DNA from: Chaetoderma sp. LZ-2023a
Lineage: Eukaryota; Mollusca; Caudofoveata; Chaetodermatida; Chaetodermatidae
DNA: 64,000 bases
Direction of reading: 5' to 3'
NCBI GenBank assembly: GCA_034401795.1
Contig: CM067374.1
Coordinates: forward strand, 133,570,300 to 133,634,299
Positions 1-11,800 of the stretch are shown piece by piece. Made by a program: the position numbers and the translations under genes. The first letter of the stretch is position 1, and every line of letters starts with the position of its first letter. Under the pieces are notes generated by a model that did not search any database, was not told the origin of the DNA, and worked only from the letters and a program-made list of their open reading frames with translations.

Positions 1-37
1 TATTGCAATAGATGCACTAGCTATCAGTTGGAAGGGA

Positions 38-1126
38 ATGTATGCATACGCATACCCTCCAACAATCTTGATTCCAAGGATTCTTCAGAAGATCAAGCAG
101 GAGGAATGCCAAGTGCTTCTGATCGCCCCGAATTGGCCAAGCCGATCATGGTTTACGGATCTGCTGGACCTTCTGGTTTGCAACCCGGTTCCTCTGCCGC
201 TGATGGACAATATTATCTTCCAGAGCAAGGATGTTGTCAAAAAATCCGCGATTAAGGAGGGATTTTCTGAGCAAGCAACCAATTTCATGGCCAGAGCCAG
301 AAGGGGGTCAACCTCCAGAGCATATAATTATAAAATCAACAGATTTGCAGAATGGTGCTCAAAGAGATGTATCAATCCGATGGAAGCATCTATTCAGGTA
401 GTAGCTTATTTTCTCTGTCACCTGTATGATGCCTATAGTCTTAAACCTAATTCTATTGCTGGATACAAATCAGCATTAATGACTGTTATCCCTTGCTTGG
501 CAAAGAGGGGAAGTGATGAAGTAAGTGTTTTAAATACTCTTATTAAAGGTATGGGCAATCTCAGACCAAGAAATCCTCCACTGATACCGTCATGGAGTCT
601 TTCTCTGGTTCTGCAAGTTTTGAGTGATAAACCTTTTGAACCACTTAGTGCTATATCTGTAAAATTATTGACACTTAAAACTGTATTTTTAGTTGCGGCA
701 GCATCAGCCAGACGCAGGAGTGAAATTCATGCCTTGTCTGCTGAGCCTGACCGTTATATAGTTACAGGTGAAGGCCTTAAGCTTCTACCAAGATTGAATT
801 TCTTGGCTAAGAATCAATCTTTAAAATATCCGGGTCAATCTATTATTTTATCTGCCTTAACCAGATATGATCCTGGTGCTAAAGCATGGTGTCCTGTCCA
901 TGCTTTATATAAGTACAAGAGAAGAACTCAGGTTTGGCGGACGGACCCAAGTTCCCTATGGTTGTCATACATGTATATTGAACCCCATGGTAGGGCGTCA
1001 AGAGACACTATTTCCAGATGGATAGTAGAATGTATTCAATTCTGTTATAAGACAGCCACTAGAATTCAAGTAGATAGAGCCAAGGCTCAGTGTTTGTGGT
1101 GTGGTAACTTCCACGGCATTATTTAA
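38..1126 (+). pseudogene. DIRS copy 1: methyltransferase-like tail fused to tyrosine recombinase, broken at the 3' end
   Basis: The 362-codon frame starts in the tail of the RT/RNase H ORF (YAYPPTILIPRILQKIKQEE, VLLIAPNWPSRSWFTDLLDL) and runs straight into the recombinase ([36 protein letters not shown]). In copies 2 and 3 these lie in different, overlapping frames. Here about 41 nt present in copy 3 are missing between FQSK and DVVK, which fuses them. The box-I arginine ([11 protein letters not shown]) is present. Just before the HxxR box a 2-nt deletion shifts the frame and the arginine codon CGC has become TGT, so it stops at 1126. The remaining coding sequence (QWHCESGFTDHYL) continues in another frame to about 1245. 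Confidence 0.85.
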
Positions 1127-1760
1127 TGGTGTTTCTATTGAAGACATTATGTCAGTAGCCCAGTGGCACTGTGAATCAGGTTTTACCGACCATTACCTTT
1201 GTAACACTTCTAACCCGCTCGCCGTCTCAGTCCTCAGAAAATAAATAATGTAGAGGTATGTATTTGTAATTAGTTTTCCTCCTCTGCTATTTACAAATAT
1301 CACTTTTGTTGGTAGGGTATCCCTACTATTAGCTGGTACAATTCTCTTCATCCGGTGAGGGAAGAGATGAGTGCCACGCCCAAGACATCATAGGTCAGTA
1401 TATGTGACCATTTTGTTTTTTTGTCTTGGTGATGGTGTCATATTTTTAATTTTTAATATGGTGATGGTTAATGTCTCTTAATTGTGGTTATTTCAGAGTT
1501 TTTTTGAAAATGACGCAATTCTTCTTTTTCCAATGTCTAGTAATACTTTTCATCAAGTATTAGAGAATGTGCTAGTCATTTAGAGCAGCGTTTTTTCCTA
1601 ACCTTCCTCAGAAAGAGCGGGGGGAGCGCATTTGCTTTTTGATCAATCTCTCTTCATCGGGCCATTATCCGATGCAAAATTCTCTCTTCGAGGGTGTGCT
1701 GGTTTTCAGGACCTTGCCTCCATCCCGCCCAATTGACTTTCAAATTCTGGCTTTTATCGA

Positions 1761-1856
1761 GTGTTAGGGAGGTAAGTATGTTCTCATGATGTGAAATAAG
1801 AAAATTTACCAAATTTCTTTTTCACAAGTGAGATGACATTCTTACCTCCCTAACAC
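1761..1856 (+). repeat. DIRS copy 1 internal complementary region (ICR)
   Basis: It begins GTGTTAGGGAGGTAAGTATG and ends CTTACCTCCCTAACAC. The second half is the reverse complement of the element's right terminus at about 2094-2143. The first half should match the missing left terminus. In DIRS elements the ICR is the template that lets the ends of the circular intermediate be completed. Confidence 0.8.
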
Positions 1857-1920
1857 GATCCCGGCCTCTCCACCCCACGGAGGCCGGGTCCTTTGGTTAT
1901 TTGAATAGTTGCTTCTATGT

Positions 1921-2143
1921 CAGCCAATATTTAGTAATGGAAGTACCAGTATGCGCATGCGCAGTGGGGGGGGGGGGGGTCTGTCATGTGCATGACTGTG
2001 TACATCCACCTGCCCATTAGGGCACCTAACCTTTTATAATTCTGAATATTATTGAATTTAGAGCCAATATACCATTATATCAAGTGTTAGGGAGGTAAGT
2101 ATGTCATCTCACTTGTGAAAAAGAAATTTGGTAAATTTTCTTA
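1921..2143 (+). repeat. DIRS copy 1 right terminal repeat
   Basis: Corresponds to the ITRs of copies 2 and 3 (GCCAATATTTAGTAATGG, GCGCATGCGCAGTGG, CTGCCCATTAGGGCACCTAAC), with a G14 run at 1966-1979. The terminus GTGTTAGGGAGGTAAGTATG and the following 40 bp are complementary to the ICR at 1761-1856. Confidence 0.78.
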
Positions 2144-2485
2144 ATTTACAATGTAATAATTCTGTTGAATATGTTGAAAATAATTTGGCTGGGAGCTGTT
2201 ACCTGTATCGTTACATTGAAATACAGATTCAGAGACCGCATGTTTCAAAGCGTTAAAATCACCACATGTTCTAAGTGGGACTAGCTTAGCTAGAAATGGG
2301 TGTGGCATCGCTAGAAATTAATCTCTATATTTTTTCAGCTAATGGTGGATTCCTCCCTGACTAGTAATTTCCAGAAAACTATACAGTTAAGCAACAGCGC
2401 CCAGTCAAATTAGTTTCCATATATTCAAAAGCTTGTTTATTAAATAGTAAAGACATATTTCGTACAACTCTTAGTCCATCCAAGC
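2144..2485. repeat. Half of a long-hairpin MITE interrupted by hAT-like element A
   Basis: The stretch holds AATATGTTGAAAATAATTTG, GCGCCCAGTCAAATTAG and AAATAGTAAAGACATA, hallmarks of the long-hairpin MITE family dispersed through the MED14 introns. It stops at ATCCAAGC, the target duplication of element A. No coding signal. Confidence 0.6.
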
Positions 2486-4067
2486 TAGGGTTGCATGATT
2501 TTTCGATTATTCGATTAATCGCGATTATATAATTCAAAATGATCGTGGACGATTATAAAATGAAATAATCGTATAATCGACATGTTGAAATTTTTGTCAA
2601 GGCACTTTTACGCTTGTGAAACTCTGCTAGCGTTACCAATCATGGAAACAAACATCAGGCTATCAGCCAAATGTGTGAATGATTAAATAAACTAAATAAA
2701 TAACTGATTTGTTTGTATTGACTCATGATTAGTTTTAGATGAATAAAGATTGTTCACTTAGTCGCTATTTGTCATTGTTGTTGTAATCACACACGCTTAT
2801 CCCGCATTCCCCATTCTCTGAATAGCTATGCGCTAACGGTTTTCCCAAAAAATTCTAAAACTGATACCACGGAAACTCAACGCATTTTCTCCCGTAAAAA
2901 TTCTCACCGCCTACGCCTATGTTTAATGTATACCTCAAAACATCACCGAGGAAGTGAAATTATTTGATTTGAGCGCCTAAATATTGCGTATCCTATAATA
3001 AAGGTCATTTATTATATCAAAATGAATCCAAGATTTGATATAAAATGGCGTCGCGAAAAAAATACAAATCAGGTGATTCGCCTCCAATTGAAGAGTTTGT
3101 TTTGGAGCGAGTACTCGGATATAAATATTCTGGAATCGGGGACTCGGAATTTCTATATATTATCATTGAGCGATAGGAACTGAGTATTATACTGATCTGA
3201 ATAACGGGTAACCGTTTGATAAACTCCCGTTAGTGTATAATATCTCGCGAGAACACGACGCCTCCCATCGCAAAAGAGCCACTGGCTCGCCAACTTAAGA
3301 AGTCGGCTATATTGTCGTTCGTAAAAATTCAATTTCGATCATTTAATGTTGATCGGCATTACAAAATTGATGCACATTTTCTCCCGTATTTGTTTGTTAC
3401 ATAAATTTGATCTTAAAATATATTTGTAAGGAAGCTATTTAATCACGCCAAGACTGTTTTAAGCGCATTCTGACTACAAAAGTGTGGAATAAACTTTATT
3501 ATATCTTGAACATATGTGGCCTACTATTAGTATTAATCTAATAGGTGGTCGAGATTTACAAATCCGAGGCCTGTATTGACTTCTAGAGGGGCCGGAAATG
3601 TATCAGAGCAGAGATCGGTCTGAAGTAGACACACCCTGTGCCACGATTGTTATTATTATACAAGCTATTCTTACAAATTTTCCTATACAATCTGCTGAGT
3701 TAGGGGTGGGCTTCTAATACAGAGTTTTGCCGTTTTGAAACTGCTAAGAAATCATTGGAGTTCATATGTCAAAGTTAGGGGTGGGCTTCTATTAGATCAT
3801 AGGCTATAATTACGCGAAATATGGTACCTTCCGTTTTCCGTCTAGAAAAATCTGTATACATTCCTTTGTTTGCAATCATCAACTGGCGTATTCTGTCCAT
3901 GTATGTATATCAATGTGCCTAACCCATAATCTTACAATCTGCAGTAGCATAATAACGTCCTCTAAGCAGCATTGACGTAGTTAATATAGTTCATGATTAA
4001 TCGTATGATCGCGATTATTTAGAAAAAATAATCACGATTATGAAACGTGAATAATTGTGCAACCCTA
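2486..4067. mobile_element. hAT-like non-autonomous element A with perfect 8-bp target duplication
   Basis: It starts TAGGGTTGCATGATT and ends AATTGTGCAACCCTA, imperfect inverted repeats. ATCCAAGC occurs immediately on both sides (2478-2485 and 4068-4075), a perfect 8-bp duplication as expected for the hAT superfamily. The 1582-bp interior has no transposase frame. Positions 2905-3300 form a cassette (TATGTTTAATGTATAC, AAAATGGCGTCG, GATTCGCCTCCAAT) also found in element B, which has different ends. Confidence 0.85.
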
Positions 4068-4075
4068 ATCCAAGC

Positions 4076-5387
4076 AATTAATGAGGAACAGCATTTTAAG
4101 CGATATCCGGTAAATTTTCATAAAATTCAAGAATTTCAACAAAAAATTTACCAATCAAAATTCTGTATACCAGTTCTGAAACCTACACCCATAGGATCCT
4201 TCCAGCCAAACTAGGTTAAAATCTGCCAAGTGGTTAATGAGGAGTAGGGCTTTGACAATTTCCGGTAATTGTTTTTACAAAATCTAACATTTTCACCCAA
4301 AAAATTAATCAAGCAAATTTCTGAATAACTCTTCTAGAGCCTACAACAATAGAATGCCTTCAGTCAAATTTGGCTGAAATAGACTTGTGTATGTCACGAA
4401 GCTAAGGAGTAGCATTTTGACCATTTCCGATAGATTTTTGATGAATCAAAATTCTGAAAAGAATTCTAGAGCCTACCACCATAGAATGCATCCAGTCAAA
4501 TCTGGTTGAAATATGTTAAGCAGCTAAGGAAGAGTAGCATTTTGACCATTTCCGGTAGATTTTTCATAAAATCTAAGATTTTCACCCCAAAAATTAATCA
4601 ATCAAAATCCTGAAAAGAAGTTCTAGGGCCTACCATCATAGAATGCATCTAGTTAAATTTGGTTGAAATATGTCAAGCAGCTAAGGAGGAGTAGCATTTT
4701 GACCATTTCCGGTAGATTTTCACCCAAAAAATTTATCAATCAAAATTCTGAAAAGAAGATCTAGAGCCTACCACAGTCAAATTTGGTTCAAATATGTCAA
4801 GCAGCTAAGGAGGAGTAGCATTTTGACCATTTCCGGTAGATTTTTAATAAAATCTCAGATTTTCACCCAAAAAAATTGATCAATCAAAATTCTGAAGAAG
4901 ATTTAGAGCCTACCACAGTCAAATTTGGTTGAAATATGTCAAGCAGCTAAGGAGGAGTAGCATTTTGACCATTTCCGGTAAATTTGTCATAAAATCTAAG
5001 ATTTTCACACAAAAAATTGATGAATCAAAATTCTGAAACCAGATCACTACAGGAAAAATTTATGAATCAAAATTCTGAAGAAGGTCTGAGGCTTTCCACC
5101 ATAGGATTCTCCCATCCAAGTTTCATTACAATCAGTCAAAATGGTAAGAAGCAATTTGACAAATTTTGGAAAATTTAAAATAAAATCTAAGTTTTTCACC
5201 CAAAATATTTACGAATCAAAATTCTGAGTGCAAGTTCTGTAACCTATGACCATAGGATCCTTTCAAACAAATTTGATTGAAATCGGTCAAACGGGTAAGG
5301 AGAAGAAGCAATTTGACAAGTTCCAGTAAATTTTTAATAAAATCTAGGATTTTCACCCAAAATATTTCAGGCCAGGTGAGCTAATAA
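4076..5387 (+). repeat. Tandem array of 120-160 bp units ending in the AAGAGGCCC-family 3' tail
   Basis: Units carrying GCTAAGGAGGAGTAGCATTT, GACCATTTCCGGTAGATTTT and TCAATCAAAATTCTG repeat with GCTAAGG at 4401, 4523, 4680, 4803 and 4945, then decay through more diverged units to about 5370. The array ends GGCCAGGTGAGCTAATAA, the 3' terminus of the dispersed AAGAGGCCC family, so it looks like an internally expanded copy of that element. No frame is maintained across units. Confidence 0.75.
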
Positions 5388-5802
5388 AGGTAGTATAGTT
5401 ATCAATACATTAATCAGTGACCTTTGACCTTTTTACTCCCGAGTCATTGGTTCATCCCCTGGCATTGCAAGTGAAGATATGTCCAAGTTTGGATACAACT
5501 CCCCACATTGCCTAAGTTTTGTTATTATTTGTTGATGTCAAGGTGATTATGTCATGCCCTCTCATTATAAGGAAGCATGCGTCCAAATTTGGGTCTTGTA
5601 TGCTTATTGCTTAATCAAACCAGTCAATGGTTACAAACTACTGGCTTGCTTATCGAGCCAGCCATTCTAGTGGTAAATATTCAGTCTTCTCATGGTCTAC
5701 AAACGAACATTTCGCAAGACCACTGCAGAAGTCATTTATTGGCCAGCTTGAGTTAATGGGTTAACCAATCAACTGACAGCAATCTCCTCTGCGCAAACTC
5801 AC
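5388..5802. other. Start of MED14 intron 14, low-copy sequence
   Basis: Between the tandem array and exon 14. It includes part of a piggyBac-like hairpin MITE at 5630-5770 (CTTGCTTATCGAGCCAGCCATTCTAGTGGTAAAT and the arm TCTTCTCATGGTCTACAAA). Nothing else recognisable. Confidence 0.5.
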
Positions 5803-5871
5803 CTTCAATTTGACTAGTGTTCTCACTTCCACTGACTGGATCAGTAGTTTCTCTATTGTTAGATGATCACT
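5803..5871 (-). CDS. MED14: MED14 exon 14 (last exon seen)
   Basis: This 69-nt exon encodes [23 protein letters not shown], matching human [26 protein letters not shown]. Acceptor TTATTTCACAG, donor GAAG|GTGAGT. Phase 0 both ends. I could not find the next exon (human AILRGFN...) between here and position 1, so the gene continues beyond the left edge. Confidence 0.93.
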
Positions 5872-8800
5872 CTGTGAAATAAATACATTCAATGCAATGA
5901 TTAGGATGATTTTAGACTTATGACTACCATAAAAATTCGACTAAAGGACGCAGTTTTTTTGGTCAAATTACATGTTCTAGGAAGGGGGGTGCGTCATATA
6001 ATCGAGAACATTCCTTGAGCACATTTTTGGGTTGAAATTCTTCTTAAAATGTCAAAGATTATACCATGGAAATTGAACTAAATGTTACCCTAGACAATTC
6101 GTGCTGCCTGACGACTATGTTTAATGTATACTCCAAAAACACCTAGCGGAGGTGAAATTATTAAATTGGGGTGCCTAAATATTGCTTATTCTTTAATAAA
6201 TATCACTTATTACATCAAAATTAATCCAGAATTTGACATAAAATGGCGTCGAGAAAAGATACATGTATAAATCACGTGATTCGCCTCCAATCGCAAAAGA
6301 TCTTTATTCTAATTAGAGCGAGTACTCGGATCTAAATATTCTGGACTCGGAAATTGCTATATATCATCATTGCGCGATAGGAGCTGAATGTTCCTGTACC
6401 CGTTTGATAACCACAGCGCTCCAATCGCAAAAGAGCCAGATAACCAACTCCCGTTAGTGCATAAGATCGCACAGCCCCTCCAAACGCAAGAGTCATTACA
6501 ACTAGTGACCATCTGAATATTCTCATACCCGTTTGATAACCAACTCCCGTTACCACCTAAGATTACACAGCGCCTCCAATCGCAAAAGAGCCAGATAACC
6601 AACTCCTGTTAGCGCATAACATCTCACAGCGCCTCCAAACACTAAAGAGCCATTACATTCTGTTTCGGTCACATGATTTCTATATTTTCAAGGAGACATT
6701 TTATGCCAAAATTATATTGAGATTTTGATGTAATAAACGATCTTTATTGAAGATACACAATATTTAAGCAGTCCTATTTAATAATTTCGCTTCCACCATG
6801 ATAATTTTTAGCCATACATTAAACATAGCGCTGAATGATGGTAATTTTTAATACCAATTTTCGATTTTTTAAAGGTACGTTTTTCTAAATTTTACAGCGT
6901 CTTATACTTGAATACAAGTTTTTTGGGCGGATTTTGGTCAAATTTGGGACAGCGTCCTATATTCGAGGGTGGCCTTTAGTCGAGAAATCACGGTACTATC
7001 TCAAGACAAATGGCAAAATAATTTAACCCTTTAAGCCTCATATCAGCCGAAAATGGCTTATCTAGTGGTCTTGAGGAATGGCCATTTGCAGACAGAGAAA
7101 AATAATTTTGAAAATTTACCACTGGAATGACTGGCTCGGTTATCGAGCCAGTCATTCCAGTGGTAAATTTTCAAAATTAGTCTTCTCCTGGTCTGCTAAT
7201 GGACATTTTCTATGAGAAAATCAAAATTTTCTTGAACAAATTCGAGGGTTAAAGGGTTAATATATGTAAAGGTATTGTGATTTATTAATTGCTCAGGATC
7301 TATCTATGGGATCTATTGTAGTTATATTTTGAAATCTGACAAAATTATGTGTATGCATGCACGTACATCACGCACCCAAGCATACATGCACACGCACTAA
7401 GGCACGCACACAGGCACTAATGCACACAAACAACAGCGTGGAAGGAACAATAGTGAGGCTCAGAGGTAAATATTACATCGTTGCTAATGTGTCACAAACG
7501 TGAAGTCATAAAACTTAACAGAATATCGCTCAAATTCCACAATTTTGGATGCTGACTTTCACACCATATGTCTGCTTAATTTGGTCATTAAATTTTTTTT
7601 AATTTGTACCATGCATTTGCATTTTATGAAAATTTGGACTCAAAAACGTAATTACACTTTTTGGGGGAGAATTTCGAATCTTTTCTCTAACATCTTTTTT
7701 CTAGATGATGTAGGAAATCTGCAGAATTTTAAACACATTCACATTTTAAAGCAAACTACATGTTCTGGAGCTAAAATAATATGTAGTGACATATCTCAAA
7801 TGCAGAAGTGAATCAATATAACTGTATGCCATATATGGTGTCATTCTACTGAATGAGCTAATGGTCAAGCCTATATTTATAATCGAACCATTTATTTTAG
7901 TGGTCAATTTAGGAATCTTGTTATAGCTATAGTCCACCCATCTCTAGCTAAGCTCCACCCACACTTCGCCTGTGTTGGGATCGATCGATGCCTGAACTCC
8001 TTGACTATCAATTTCCAGAAAACTATACACTTAAGCTGTTGAATATTTTAAAACTAATTTGACTGGGTGCTGTTGATGCCTATGGCATCAATGAAGCATT
8101 TGTGATGAACTTAGTTGCATCATTCACAACATAATTGATTATGACATCATCCTATACGTCACGTAGTTGATTACAGGGTTTCTCATAATGGGTCCATTTG
8201 AGGGTATAGACCGCCAAAATGCAACTGGGGACCCCCAAAAGTTGTGACAGTGGGTCCCCTGAAAATCTTGCACGATTGTTAAATATTAATTAGATTTATA
8301 GGTTTTTGCACAAAGACACCCACAAAATCTAGCATTGGACCCCATAATTCATAGCTGTGCAGCCATGATACTCTCAAATTTTAGTATGGATGAGAAAAAC
8401 TGCATGAGAAGACTAAATTTCAGTTTGGGACTTGATTATGACATCATATGATTCATGGATAAACTGAAATCTTCCGTTCTCAAAAGCAGTCATCTTAGAA
8501 CATCCTTAGGTTCTCGTGAGCAATATTGAGTGATAATGGATTGATTTACCTTGATTGCGAGTCCAACCTTCCTGCTGTCTTCATCCGACAGCGGGGGTGT
8601 ATGACTGATCTGTAATGGCTTGCTTTCATCGTGGCTAGAGATATGAACACTCACTTTGTGCACTGAACCAAAGCAGAAACAAACACACATATTCACGGGT
8701 CATCATATAGCATTATCAAAGCACTTCAAATTAAAGGACCACTCACCTCATCTTATACTAGAGTACGGCTCCAAAATAATGTCACGTCATATTTACAAAA

Positions 8801-11800
8801 TGAAATAAAATGCACTGTTGAACATTTTGATCATGTCACCTTTCCAGTTTATCCATCGATCATCTGACATCATATGATGGCATAATTAACTAGGTGACAT
8901 GTATGGTGACATCATAATCATTATGTCATGAATGATTCAATATTAATGCTTAATAGTCTGACACATCGTACGAATTGTATGTATTTACTATTTAATAAAC
9001 ATTCTGTCAAATATTTTGAAACTAATTTGACTGGGTGCTGTTGCTGACATAGGTTTCAAAATGAGTTTCAAAATATTGAACAGCTTGCATGTAGTTTTCT
9101 GGAAATTGATAGTCAGGGAGTTCAGAGATCGATTGATCCCAACACAGACGTGATGTGGGTGGAGCTTCGATCTGCCTAAGACAATGTCTTCCAATCCAAT
9201 TATATTAAAAATATTCAACAGATCATATCTTATATTGTGATCATATTAGCACTAACTAATGTCTATCTATTCAGGTAATACAATAACACACGCATAAAAT
9301 ATGTTATTTTAAAATGTATATCATGCCATCAAAGGCAACACCATTTAAACAAATGGAGTGATCTGATCTGTCACTCAAGTATCTGACTACGTCATGAGCA
9401 TCGAAAACCTGTCAAGTTTACGAATCGTATGTCTTTGATAGAGTTATAATAAACGTTCTGTTGCCATAGGCTGCAACAGCTTCCAGTCAAATTAGTCTCA
9501 AAATAATCAAAAGCATGCCTGTATAGTTACCCTGAATTTAAGACAATGGGAATTAATGGTTGAAAGTGTGAAAATCAATACAGAAATTGATACAAAATGG
9601 GCAGAGTTTAGCTGGAAATAGAGCCCTCTATTTTGATGTAAGTTGAAAGTTATGTTCGAGTAACATATACCAATTTCAGGAAAGATATTTAATATTGTTA
9701 CGCTAATTCAACTGGAAACTACATGTATTGTTGCATTGAAAGAATTGATAATTTCTGGTTGGTTAGGGTTAAATATTGACCCCTACCTGTGGGCAATTCA
9801 TGAGCTTTAGTCTCACGCTTCAGTAATTCTCTGAAAATACAATATAAACATTGCTGTGACTATACAGGACAGTCATAGATTCTTAGATTTTTAAAATCAA
9901 ATCTTGAGATCAACACATTTTCTCTTATAAGTTAAATTGTTACCAAAGCAAAAACAGAACCAAGCAAGTTAGTATAATTTTGAACACAATGCAAGAACAA
10001 TCAAATTAAGTTCAAAATATTCAACAGGTATGTTTTATTTGATTTGCAAACATGTTAACCTATTTCTGAGCTGTACTGTATATTCACACCTGCCTAAAGT
10101 ACACCTGGCTTAATTATCAACTGGACAAAATTGGTATTAAATTTAGTCTACTGAATCTCCAAGAAATAAAATAAAACACAAACAGAGAGGGCCAAAGGAT
10201 GGTTTTGTATACCGGTAATTTACTTAAAATAGAAAATATTGTTAGCATATTTCGAATTCCTCAATTATGAGTGAATGGTAAATTTTGTTACAGAAAGTCG
10301 CTTTCTTGAATTCATATAAGATTCATGGAGGTGAGGTGTGGGGGTAGTTGGGTGTGTGTGGTGATGTCATTGTGCGAATGATTGTTGTCATGTGATGTCA
10401 TTGTGTGAAAGATTAAAAAAGCAATTTGCACGAAGATGCTCGTCGCCCATGACAGTATGATGTGCCTGTTAAACTGGATCAGAAATAGGAGGTAGTGTCT
10501 CTCCTGGTAGCTGACTTTTAAAACAAGTGAATGGTATATTTTGTCACAGAAAGTTGTCTTCTTGAATTCATATGTTGTGGTGTTATGTCACCGTGTGAAT
10601 AATTAAAATAATAATTTGCATGAAGACGGTCGTCACCCGCGCCAGTATAATGTGCTCTTTAACCCTTTAATGATTAAATTTTGTGACGAAAATCAAAAAA
10701 TGTTCTTATTGAATGTCCATTTGCAGACCATGAGAAGACTATTTTTGAAAATTTACCACTGGAATGACTGGCTCGGTCATCGAGCCAGCCATTCCAGTGG
10801 TAAAATTTCAAAGGTAGTCTTCTTTGGCCTGCAAATGGACAGTTCTCAAGACCGCTGCAACGGCCGTTTTTTGCCGGTTTAACCAATAAAGGTTTAAACT
10901 GTAACATGAATCAGAGCTAGCGCCCCTCTTCATAGCTTAGAAGACATTTGCATCTAATATGAAAACAAGTTTGATGTAATGAACCCACATGGTTGACGGT
11001 TCGCACCATGACATCATACGATTAACTGTGCTAAAATTGCTGCTTTAAATGAAAATTTAAATATTTATAGAGGCTGTGAAATTTGTTAAATTTGTTTTAA
11101 ATTATAACCATGATAAAAACATAAATCTTGGGAGTTTTTATTGAAATCTACTTCTTATCTTGTGTTCTCCTTTAAACATGAAGAATGCTTCACAACCCTG
11201 AAATAATATTCTTTGTTCAGTTCCAGAATATCAGTGGACCTTTCAAGTTTATCCATCAATCATATGACATCATAATCAACTATATGACGTGTAGGATGAT
11301 GTAATAATCAATGAATCATGAATGATGTAGATAAGTTCATTACGAACGCTTAATTGATGACAAACTAAGGCTTGTTGTATGAATTGTATATCTTTACTAT
11401 TTAATAAACATGCTGTTGAATATTTTGAAAATAATTTGACTGGGCGCTGTTGCTGCCTACGGCCAGTCAAATTAGTTTCAACATATTCAACAACTTACCT
11501 GTATAGCTTTCCTGGAAATTGGTAGTCGGGGAGTTCAGGGGTTGATTAATCCCAACACAGGTGAAGTGTGAGTGGAGCTTAGCTAGAGATGGGCGGGGCT
11601 TAGCTAGAGATGGGCGGGGCTTAGCTAGAGATGGGCGGGGCATAGCTAAAACTGGATTCCTCCATTTCCTGGCATGCTTACATGTACAGTACATCTCATA
11701 AATAAGTTAAAATGTTTCCAAAACAAAAAACATGTTAGTTCGTACAATACTGAACACGATACATAAAAAATACTGTTGAATATTTTGAACATAACTGTAA

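Larger units (their letters stand above)
1..2143 (+). mobile_element. DIRS-like retrotransposon copy 1 (3' part only, plus strand)
   Basis: Contains the end of the RNase H/methyltransferase-like ORF, a YR ORF, an ICR (1761-1856) and one terminal repeat (about 1921-2143) ending GTGTTAGGGAGGTAAGTATG. The 5' part lies beyond the left edge. The terminal sequence (GTGTTAGGG) differs from copies 2 and 3 (GTATTAGGG), so it belongs to a related but separate subfamily. It lies left of MED14 exon 14, antisense to that gene. The copy is inactive: see the YR entry. Confidence 0.88.

Noticed and set aside
4401-5387. CRISPR-like array
   Set aside because: Units are 120-160 bp, adjacent and degenerate, without short direct repeats and unique spacers; the host is eukaryotic.
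7545-7811. 88-codon plus-strand frame in MED14 intron 13
   Set aside because: No family features and inside an intron of another gene; length is compatible with chance in AT-rich DNA.
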